DNA of 64,000 nt from contig NZ_JADKYZ010000003.1 in the NCBI RefSeq assembly GCF_015354245.1, positions 1 to 64,000 of the forward strand, written 5' to 3'. The position numbers and the translations under genes are program-made. The notes beneath the pieces were generated by a model that made no database searches, was not told where the DNA came from, and was given only the letters and a program-made list of their open reading frames with translations. Positions 57,419 through 64,000 of this stretch are shown here, one piece after another (position 1 is the stretch's first letter; each line of letters starts with the position of its first letter). Source of the DNA: Diaphorobacter caeni (lineage in GTDB: Bacteria > Pseudomonadota > Gammaproteobacteria > Burkholderiales > Burkholderiaceae_C).

Positions 57419-59430
57419 GCCACATCTCCTGAATAATTGACTTTCACAAAGGGCACGATCAACTCTTCGACCGACACCCCGCCGTGGACGACCACTTGGT
57501 CGCCCTCCGGCACAAAGGCTGTTCGCCCGCCTGCAAATAGCGGCATGAAGTTCGCGGGTAGTCCTGCGATGTCCAGACTGAGCGTGCCGGGATAAGCCGT
57601 GGCTGAATCGGCGCGTAAGGCTTCGCTTCGATACACCCTTACGCGCTCACCGCGCGTTTCGGCTATGACGCCCTGGTTGGGCCTGCCAACGCCAGTGGCC
57701 TCAACGTTCCCGTGATCCGCCGTGAGGTAGATGTGGTAGCCCTTGTCGAGCAGCATCGAAAACAGCCGGTCAACAAAACCGGTCGTCAGCCAGTTGCCGA
57801 TCCACATCGCCACGTCTTTCTTGGACCGCTCCTTGTGAAGCCGCTCATCCACCTCATCGATGACCAGGCCTACCACCTTCGGATGACGGTCGTTCAAATC
57901 CGCCTCAAGCGTGTCCAGTTGATCAATCTGGCGTAGCGCACGGCGGTACATCACCTCATTAGAGTTGACACCCTCGTTCTGCCAGAACATCTTCCACAAG
58001 GATTCCTCTTTGTCCGTTCGGTCGATGGAATCCTCGAACTCGCGCGGCTTCAGGCCAGAGAACAATGCCTGGCGTGATACCGATGTCACTGCCGGCAACC
58101 ATGCAAACGCAGCGCCCTCGTCAAATGCGAATCGCTTTGCGTTGGCGCTTAGGTGCTCGCGAATCTGCACCCACTGGTCAAAGGCCAACCCGTCAAAAAC
58201 CAGCAAAGCCAGCTTGGTTTCCCCGGCGGATCGCCGATGACGCAAAAAGCGCGGTACGTGATGCACCATCGCCGGGCCTTTGGTCACTGGTTGCAGAATC
58301 AGGTCGGCGTAATGCTTGGCTGCCACCCAGGCTTGCAGATGGTCGTCTGACTGCGCCTGCAGGGTCTTAATGCGATTTCGAATTGCCGTGAGATGCTCGC
58401 TGACTTCCTTGCCTGGCAGACCGTGCGTACGGGCAAGGATCTCACCGTAGCGCTTGGCGAATTCGCTCCAATCTTTGTGCGAAGAGGCTGCCGTTGGCGT
58501 TGTCTCGATCAGGCCGTTGATGCCTTTGAGCATCAATGCCTGCAATGCCGTCGGGTCCTGGATGACCCCAGCCTTGACCCAACTCGGCATCCCTGCGGGA
58601 ACGCTGTGAACCGCCAGCGGATGCAAGCTGCCATCGAGAAACATGGAGTCGACCAGCACCTGCACATCAGAGTGGTCGAACGGAATCTCGATCCTGGCCA
58701 CATAGTCAGGTGGTGGCGGCTCCCCTATACGGGTGCCATCCAACCCCAATTTCGACAGGTAGCGATACCACGCGTCCTGCACTACGCGCAGCAGCGCACT
58801 CTTGGACGTCAGCCATGTGGCAACGGGAAAATCCGCGAACAAGCCCTTGCCCTGAATGATGCTTGCCGCGTGCTGGGCGAACATGGGTGGCAAAGAACGG
58901 TTGGCGAAGTGCATTCGCAGCAGCTCGCGCCAAAAGTCCACCGGGTTACGGATGGATCGGGGCGCAAGCTGGTAGACGTGTTCAAGGATGAAGTCCTTCG
59001 ACTCGCTTTCACCCCGAGCCGACTGCAACTCAGTCTGATGAGCATGAAACAGCTCGGCAAAACGCTCTGGCTCGACTTGCTGTACCGCGCTGTACGCCAG
59101 CTTGGGAAATAGATCAGCAAGGCTGAGCCGAACCACACGCCCGTGATGCACGATGTCCCAGGGCAAGGCATTCGCGTCCGCGCTGCGCAGATGCAAAACC
59201 AGCGATGGTGCAGGCCCTGGCTCACCCCGATCCCATGCTGCGCGATAGCGCTCTTCGTACTCCGCACGGAAGGCGAACGGGTCTTCGTACAGCATCAGCT
59301 CAAAGCCCCGGCTGCGCAGCTCGGACAGCAGCTTTTCGTCCAGCAATACATCGTCAGGGTCACACGCCACCCACAGCCGGGTGAGGTCGGCGGTGAAATG
59401 ACTCAGGATGCGTTCCGTCCACAGGCTCAT
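57415..59430 (-). CDS. pglZ: PglZ phosphatase-like protein of a type 3 BREX system
   Basis: A 671-aa protein of the alkaline-phosphatase superfamily PglZ. The metal-binding aspartate region LLVFDGLAFDQW (about residue 408) and the LTADHGNVEATG motif (about 575) are intact, and the N-terminal 350 residues match the type 3 form opening MSLWTERILSHF. PglZ is essential for BREX activity, which blocks replication of unmethylated phage DNA. The gene lies between BrxHII and the BrxA-like gene and overlaps both by four bases, the order brxHII-pglZ-brxA of type 3 BREX. Confidence 0.9.
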   Translation of the reverse strand: MSLWTERILSHFTADLTRLWVACDPDDVLLDEKLLSELRSRGFELMLYEDPFAFRAEYEERYRAAWDRGEPGPAPSLVLHLRSADANALPWDIVHHGRVVRLSLADLFPKLAYSAVQQVEPERFAELFHAHQTELQSARGESESKDFILEHVYQLAPRSIRNPVDFWRELLRMHFANRSLPPMFAQHAASIIQGKGLFADFPVATWLTSKSALLRVVQDAWYRYLSKLGLDGTRIGEPPPPDYVARIEIPFDHSDVQVLVDSMFLDGSLHPLAVHSVPAGMPSWVKAGVIQDPTALQALMLKGINGLIETTPTAASSHKDWSEFAKRYGEILARTHGLPGKEVSEHLTAIRNRIKTLQAQSDDHLQAWVAAKHYADLILQPVTKGPAMVHHVPRFLRHRRSAGETKLALLVFDGLAFDQWVQIREHLSANAKRFAFDEGAAFAWLPAVTSVSRQALFSGLKPREFEDSIDRTDKEESLWKMFWQNEGVNSNEVMYRRALRQIDQLDTLEADLNDRHPKVVGLVIDEVDERLHKERSKKDVAMWIGNWLTTGFVDRLFSMLLDKGYHIYLTADHGNVEATGVGRPNQGVIAETRGERVRVYRSEALRADSATAYPGTLSLDIAGLPANFMPLFAGGRTAFVPEGDQVVVHGGVSVEELIVPFVKVNYSGDVA

Positions 59431-62240
59431 GCCTCACCTCCAACGCGCACCATCATCACGGCATTCAAATCCGGCACGCTGGCCTCCATGTCGTCCAAGG
59501 TGGCCATGCGGGCCTCGTGTTCCTGTTGCAGCCGCTTGCGGCGGTGTTCCCGCACGGCAGGTAAGCCGATTCGCCCAATGGCTTGGCCTCGTGCCTCGAA
59601 CGCATACACAGCACGTTCCCGCTCTTCCTTCAAGCGGGCGCGGTGTTCGGTCAGCAATTCGGTGAAGATCCGTTCCCCCTGGACATTGGCCGCCGCATGG
59701 GATGCCTCAAACCACTTCGCCGACGCCTCGGTGCCGGTCACCGCATGCACGTCCACCGTTTCAGTCAGCAGCAAATCCCACACGCGCTTGGCGGTCGGCA
59801 CAAAAGAACGGCCGTCCTCATTGATGAACACGGGCAAAAAGCGCTTGCGGCTCAAACCCTCAGCCGCCAGGCTGATCTCCCACAGCGACCAGATGCCGCG
59901 CACCGAATCCGGCAAGCCGGTGACGCGGATCATCGGCAACGGCTGCCCGGCGACAAAGCGTGGCAACTCGCTGATCACCGCCCGAGCGCGCGGGTCTTCC
60001 ATGGTGATCCATTCCAGCTCCGGGCTCTCATCCGCTGTGCGGGCGTCAAAACAGGCTTGTGCTGACTCACTGCCGTCCGTCCATTTCACCCGCCACGCCT
60101 TGCCGGCCTTCGTTGCCGAGCCACCGCGCACGGCCAGCCCACTGGTGATGGCGCGCTCCAGCCAGAACTGCGCCGGGTGGTCGCGCCATTTGCGGGCATC
60201 GTCGGCGTCCAGGTCGTGTTCGGTGGTGAGCAGGTCGGAGGACTTCTTTGAATCCGCCAACGTAGATCGCAACTGAGACACCGCGTCATCGCACTCCTGC
60301 TCGATGGCGTCCGGGTTCTGCAAGCCGCGCACGAACAGTTCGTCGAAGATCGGGTCGGCCTCGACTGAATCCATCACATCGGCTGCCTTATCGACGCCGA
60401 ACTCCTGCGCGATGACTTCCAGCTTTTCCTCCAGAACCTGACGCACGCGATGCTCGACGGTGTCTTCAAGCACGAAGTTGATGGCGCGCACCACATGCTT
60501 CTGGCCGATACGATCCACCCGGCCAATGCGCTGCTCGATCCGCATGGGGTTCCACGGCATGTCGAAGTTGACGATGACATGGCAAAACTGCAGGTTCAGG
60601 CCTTCGCCACCCGCATCCGTCGAAATCAGCACGCGCACATCCTTGGAGAACGCCTGCTGTGCACGGGTGCGGGTTTCCAGATCCATACTGCCGTTGAGCG
60701 TCGTCACCGAGAAGCCACGGCTATCCAGGAAAACGGCCAGCATCGCTTGCGTGGGTACGAACTCAGTGAAGATCAGCACCTTCAGCGCCGGGTCGCCTTC
60801 TTCCTGCTGCAACTTGTAGATCAGCTCCAGCAGCGCCTCAGCCTTTGCATCGGTACCGGCGGCCTCGGTTTCCCGCGCCAGTTCCAGCAACATCTCGACT
60901 TCAGACTTTTCCATCTCCCAACCGCTGGACTGCATGGCCAGATCCACCTGTGACTGGCCATCCAGGTCCGCCCATTCGTCGGTACTGGTGTTCTCGAACA
61001 GATTTGCCTGGGGCTGCGGCGCATCAAGCAGCGCTTGGCGCTTTTCCAGTGTGGTACGAATGGCCGCCGTACTGGATGTGACCAGCCGCTGCATCAGTAT
61101 CATCAAGAAACCGATGTGGCGTTGCTTTGCGGCCAATGCTTGGTTGTAGCCGTGGCGTACGTAGTCGGTCACTGCCTCGTATAGGCGCTGCTGTGCACCG
61201 TGGCGCGCCTGCCAGGCCACCGCCTGCAGGCGGGTCACACGTGGCTTGAACAGCGGCTGGCCCTCGGCGTTGATCGATGCACGCTTTTCGGTGCGGATCA
61301 CGAAAGGTCGCACGCGCTCACGATTGACGCTGCCTTCGTCTGGAAAGGCTTCCCGGTCCAGCAACTGCATCAGCCGCATGAACTGATCGGTCTTACCCTG
61401 GTGCGGCGTGGCCGAAAGCAGCAAGAGATAGGGCGATGCCTCGGCCAGCGCCGCGCCCAGCTTGTAGCGGGCTACCTGCTCGGTGCTACCGCCCATGCGG
61501 TGGGCTTCGTCGATGATGACCAGGTCCCACGACGCCGAGATCAGCTCCTCGAAGCGCTCACGGTTGTAGGTGTTCAGTTGCTCCAGGCTCCAGCCACGTC
61601 GGCTTTCCATGGGCTTCACGGAATCCAGCGAGCAGATCACCTGGTCGTGCATGCGCCACAGGTTCTCTTCCTCGCCCGCGCCGCCGCTGCGCCACTGGCG
61701 GAAAGCCGCCAGCTCGGACGGCTCGATGAACTGAAAAGTTTCACCAAAGTGCAGGCGCATTTCCGCCTGCCACTGGCGCACCAGTCCCTTGGGCGCCACC
61801 ACCAGAATGCGCCTCACCCGGCCACGCAGCTTCAATTCGCGCAGCACCAAGCCGGCCTCGATAGTCTTGCCCAGGCCCACCTCATCAGCCAGCAGGTAGC
61901 GGATGCGATCACGGCTGATGGCGCGGTTCAGCGCATAGAGCTGATGCGGCAACGGCACCACGCTGGACTGGATGGGCGCCAGCAGCAGGTTGTCTTCCAG
62001 TGCGTCCAGCAGTTTGGCGGCCGCCGTGCTGTGCAGAATCTGCTCCACACTCGGCCGCACGCTTTCCAGCGAGGCCAAGTCCAACGTTCGGGCACGCACC
62101 ACCGCGTCCTTGGCGGGCAACCACACGCGGTAGGCCACCTCGCCCCACACATCCTGCCGCTCAATCACACGGCACGGCGACGCCTGCCGAGTGAACCAGC
62201 ACCAATCGCCAATAGAAAAACTGCGCTCGGTTTGCGTCAT
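59427..62240 (-). CDS. brxHII: BrxHII SNF2-type helicase of type 3 BREX
   Basis: A 937-aa SNF2/HepA-like ATPase. The Walker A motif is DEVGLGKT (119-126), motif II DEAH in LVIIDEAHRMGG (about 235), motif III LLLSATPHQGK, and the C-terminal RecA domain has LISTDAGGEGLNLQFCHVIVNFDMPWNPMRIEQRIGRVDRIGQ. Type 3 BREX replaces brxL with such a helicase immediately upstream of pglZ. A similar protein exists in DISARM (DrmD), but the PglZ partner here favours BREX. The start overlaps the upstream AlbA_2 gene stop by four bases. Confidence 0.87.
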   Translation of the reverse strand: MTQTERSFSIGDWCWFTRQASPCRVIERQDVWGEVAYRVWLPAKDAVVRARTLDLASLESVRPSVEQILHSTAAAKLLDALEDNLLLAPIQSSVVPLPHQLYALNRAISRDRIRYLLADEVGLGKTIEAGLVLRELKLRGRVRRILVVAPKGLVRQWQAEMRLHFGETFQFIEPSELAAFRQWRSGGAGEEENLWRMHDQVICSLDSVKPMESRRGWSLEQLNTYNRERFEELISASWDLVIIDEAHRMGGSTEQVARYKLGAALAEASPYLLLLSATPHQGKTDQFMRLMQLLDREAFPDEGSVNRERVRPFVIRTEKRASINAEGQPLFKPRVTRLQAVAWQARHGAQQRLYEAVTDYVRHGYNQALAAKQRHIGFLMILMQRLVTSSTAAIRTTLEKRQALLDAPQPQANLFENTSTDEWADLDGQSQVDLAMQSSGWEMEKSEVEMLLELARETEAAGTDAKAEALLELIYKLQQEEGDPALKVLIFTEFVPTQAMLAVFLDSRGFSVTTLNGSMDLETRTRAQQAFSKDVRVLISTDAGGEGLNLQFCHVIVNFDMPWNPMRIEQRIGRVDRIGQKHVVRAINFVLEDTVEHRVRQVLEEKLEVIAQEFGVDKAADVMDSVEADPIFDELFVRGLQNPDAIEQECDDAVSQLRSTLADSKKSSDLLTTEHDLDADDARKWRDHPAQFWLERAITSGLAVRGGSATKAGKAWRVKWTDGSESAQACFDARTADESPELEWITMEDPRARAVISELPRFVAGQPLPMIRVTGLPDSVRGIWSLWEISLAAEGLSRKRFLPVFINEDGRSFVPTAKRVWDLLLTETVDVHAVTGTEASAKWFEASHAAANVQGERIFTELLTEHRARLKEERERAVYAFEARGQAIGRIGLPAVREHRRKRLQQEHEARMATLDDMEASVPDLNAVMMVRVGGEA

Positions 62241-64000
62241 TGGCCCACCTCGCCGCGCAGCGCTCTGCCTTGTACAGTCAGGCGATAGCGCTGTTTGCTG
62301 CTGTTGGGCTTGTCAGGGATGGTCATTTCGACGAGTGCCAATGCCAGCAACGGCGTCAACACCACCTCCCGAAACTTGCTCCTGTTGCTGCGGCCAACCC
62401 ACTGCATCAAGGTGGCAACATCATGTTCATCGGTCATCTGAGCCAACAACGCTTGCTGCTCGGCACTGAGTCCCGACTTAGGCCCGACTTGGTCCCGACT
62501 TGGTCCCGACTTGGCCCCCGCTGGGTCCCCGGCCTGCGCTTGCGCCTCTTGGGCAAAGCGCTGACGAATCGCCTCGCGGGCCTGAAACTGGGTCTCGCTG
62601 AGCGGGTCGAGCAACTGCTGCCGCACCAGATGGTCAGCCACTGCGCGGGCCTGCTGGGTGGTACTGATACCCAGACCGCGGATCGCCGTGAGAGTGAGCG
62701 GCTCGTTATCGGGCAGCGACAGCGCCAACGCCAGCACACCCGCCTGCTCGGGCGTCAGGTTCGCCCCCAGCGTTTGGCGCAAGCGCTGCATGGCTTCGGT
62801 GACCAGGGGCTTGTTGATCAGCACCAGCTCAAAATCCTTGCGCGCCTTGTCGTTCTTCAACTGGGGCGGGGTGCGCCCCAGCTCGTGCCAGTTGCGGAAA
62901 ATGGCGCGAATGCCGGTGCCCGCCTGATCCGACAAACCAATGCGGCGAAACGCTTTCACAATGGCCGGGTTGCGCACTTCCTTTTCGGTGGGATCCAGCA
63001 GCTCAGCTTCGGTCGCGAAGGCATCGCCGGGGTTCCAGAACACCGTGCGGTCGGTAAACAACTTGATGGAGGCCTTGCGCCCGTGGTCACCATAGTCCTG
63101 GTGGATCAGCAGGTTGATAGCTGCCTCACGGAAGGCAACATAGTCCGGCGGATCATCATTGCGGCGCAGCGTCGTCGGGTCGAGCGAGAACGGATGCTCG
63201 GCAATGCGCATGTAGCGCGCCACCAGGCCCTGCCAGGTCTGAAAAATGTTCTCCTCAAACACATAGCGGTCATGCCAGCGCTGTTCAGCAGACCATTGGT
63301 CAAAAGCCGTGTCGATACGCTGATAGTCCAGCACCGGCCTAGGCAGAATCTGGCGGACAAAACGGCCCGTGCCAAACAGCAGCACACCCGCGCGGGTGGG
63401 GTGCAGCTTGCCGCCTTGCTCGACCACGAAGTTCCAGTTCAGCAGGAAGGCGATCGGGTCGGTGATCTCGGCATGTTCAGGGTTCCGCCGGGCAAACTGG
63501 GCCTGATACCACTTGACGGTATCCAGATCGAAGCAGGCATCTGCAGCAAGCTCGGTCAGCACCGTGCCGTCATACCGCTCTTGCGCCGCGTCACGTAAAA
63601 AACGCTCCAGTTCACTTTGGGTGAACTGTTCATCGCCCGCACCACGTCGCAAATAACTCTGGCGCGGGTCGCCCTTGAGGTAAACCGGCTTCTCCAGGCG
63701 CGGCATTTCCGGGATGTGGAAGGCAAACACATGCTTGCCGTCCAGTTCAAAGCGATGGGGCGTAACCCTGATCACCCGATTGAGTTTCTGCCCACCACGC
63801 AGCACCGCCAGAAAATCATTCTGAACTTTGTCCGGCTCTTCAACGCCGGTTACTTCCAACCGGCCATTGGCCTCGCTGACACCAAACACCAGCCAGCCGC
63901 CTGCCGTATTGGCAAAGGCCGAAACGGTTTTGTAGGCATCTTCCGGCACGGCGCGCTGCGCCTTTTTGCACTCGAAATCGTTCCATTCGATGCCGTTGAG
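62237..64000 (-). CDS. AlbA_2 / Schlafen-like ATP-binding protein (5' end outside the window)
   Basis: The frame is open to the right edge, so the gene is partial; at least 587 residues are visible. The residues after the edge read LNGIEWNDFECKKAQRAV, then AFANTAGGWLVFGVSE, the AlbA_2 (Schlafen-AlbA) domain. LRRGAGDEQFTQSELERFLRD and a GHKL-like C-terminal ATPase region (EAAINLLIHQDYGDHGRKASIKLF, then DQAGTGIRAIFRNW) follow, as in the RecG-like AlbA_2 regulators. It overlaps brxHII by four bases and lies inside the BREX operon, not a core type 3 gene. Roles in transcriptional control or tRNA/RNA-targeting immunity have been suggested for relatives; here unknown. Confidence 0.83.
   Translation of the reverse strand, partial: LNGIEWNDFECKKAQRAVPEDAYKTVSAFANTAGGWLVFGVSEANGRLEVTGVEEPDKVQNDFLAVLRGGQKLNRVIRVTPHRFELDGKHVFAFHIPEMPRLEKPVYLKGDPRQSYLRRGAGDEQFTQSELERFLRDAAQERYDGTVLTELAADACFDLDTVKWYQAQFARRNPEHAEITDPIAFLLNWNFVVEQGGKLHPTRAGVLLFGTGRFVRQILPRPVLDYQRIDTAFDQWSAEQRWHDRYVFEENIFQTWQGLVARYMRIAEHPFSLDPTTLRRNDDPPDYVAFREAAINLLIHQDYGDHGRKASIKLFTDRTVFWNPGDAFATEAELLDPTEKEVRNPAIVKAFRRIGLSDQAGTGIRAIFRNWHELGRTPPQLKNDKARKDFELVLINKPLVTEAMQRLRQTLGANLTPEQAGVLALALSLPDNEPLTLTAIRGLGISTTQQARAVADHLVRQQLLDPLSETQFQAREAIRQRFAQEAQAQAGDPAGAKSGPSRDQVGPKSGLSAEQQALLAQMTDEHDVATLMQWVGRSNRSKFREVVLTPLLALALVEMTIPDKPNSSKQRYRLTVQGRALRGEVGQ
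62471..62514 (-). repeat. Four tandem 11-base repeats within the AlbA_2 gene
   Basis: On the plus strand, TCCCGACTTAG, GCCCGACTTGG, TCCCGACTTGG and TCCCGACTTGG lie head to tail. Because 11 is not a multiple of three, gain or loss of one unit would shift the reading frame, while three units encode 11 residues. The repeat codes for the KSGPSRDQVGPKSGLS-like linker of the protein before its C-terminal winged-helix region. Confidence 0.75.

Larger units (their letters stand above)
1..64000. mobile_element. Internal segment of a PFGI-1/PAGI-2/ICEclc-class integrative and conjugative element
   Basis: The backbone families follow the order known for this ICE class: PFL_4693, transglycosylase, PFL_4695, TraD, PFL_4697, RAQPRD, PFL_4701 to PFL_4706, PFL_4709 to PFL_4711, a TraG-N protein, DUF3742 and the MOBH relaxase TraI. 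Cargo is inserted between modules rather than within operons. No integrase, tRNA, attachment repeat, ParA or topoisomerase III gene is visible, so both ends lie outside the window. Assignment to the class is by recognised protein families; the precise element and host are not identified. Confidence 0.93.

Noticed and set aside
59143-60276. 377-codon plus-strand frame across the pglZ/brxHII junction
   Set aside because: Antisense to two motif-complete BREX genes and rich in Ser/Arg.
55605-62240. DISARM instead of BREX for the helicase locus
   Set aside because: A PglZ phosphatase-like protein follows the SNF2 helicase directly and no DrmB, DrmC or DISARM methyltransferase is seen.
62240-63598. 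452-codon plus-strand frame opposite the AlbA_2 gene
   Set aside because: Shadow of the recognised AlbA_2 protein.
1-64000. CRISPR array, tRNA, rRNA, insertion sequence or attachment site
   Set aside because: No repeat-spacer pattern, tRNA-like fold, transposase gene or flanking direct repeat was seen; the window appears to be internal to the element.

Overview
The window is an internal stretch of a high-GC proteobacterial integrative and conjugative element (ICE) of the PFGI-1/PAGI-2/ICEclc type. The evidence is a colinear run of the PFL_4693 to PFL_4711 transfer families, a TraD coupling protein, a VirB4-like ATPase, a MOBH TraI relaxase with HD motifs, and accessory families such as STY4534/DUF3577, DUF3275, DUF3742 and RAQPRD. 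No attachment site, tRNA or integrase is visible, so both ends of the element lie outside. The host is probably a Pseudomonas/Xanthomonadales-type gammaproteobacterium or a betaproteobacterium; the sequence does not decide which.

Backbone, left to right. 1-9166 is a maintenance/accessory block of small plus-strand genes: an STY4534-type protein with an internal duplication, DUF3275, an NPPY adenine methyltransferase, a tandem paralogue pair and an SF2 helicase. Most of these genes have GC-rich hairpin leaders. 14182-20183 holds PilL-N, a lytic transglycosylase, TraD and associated families. 24605-38671 is the mating-pore operon, including the VirB4-like ATPase, a DsbA-like protein, RadC and the TraU/TraG-N-like proteins. 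52233-55572 holds DUF3742, the prlF-yhaV toxin-antitoxin pair and traI.

Cargo sits between these backbone modules, is visibly more AT-rich in most places and mostly runs on the minus strand. (a) 9269-13852: a three-gene SMC-like ATPase / middle component / nuclease cassette, ABC-3C or Lamassu-like. (b) 20255-24364: a helicase plus PD-(D/E)XK nuclease pair, Hachiman/AbpAB-like. (c) 38713-42161: a four-gene operon of short peptide, leucine-rich-repeat protein, JmjC-type oxygenase and SPASM radical SAM enzyme, which looks like an undescribed RiPP pathway. (d) 42261-52214: a translationally coupled five-gene operon (SF1 helicase, PIN-nuclease protein, coiled-coil protein, Clp-like AAA+ ATPase, short activase-type radical SAM) that I cannot match to a named system. 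(e) 55605-64000: the distal part of a type 3 BREX operon (AlbA_2 protein, BrxHII, PglZ, a BrxA-like protein and a membrane protein) that continues past the right edge.

Regulation is visible at several points. Three copies of a covarying three-hairpin RNA, matching the radC RNA motif as I remember it, lie upstream of radC, the STY4534-type gene and a hypothetical gene. A perfect inverted repeat sits upstream of prlF. Several intrinsic terminators separate the maintenance genes. Together the window reads as a self-transmissible element carrying several stacked defence or conflict systems, with peptide-modification and Clp/radical SAM loci that are the best candidates for new biology.
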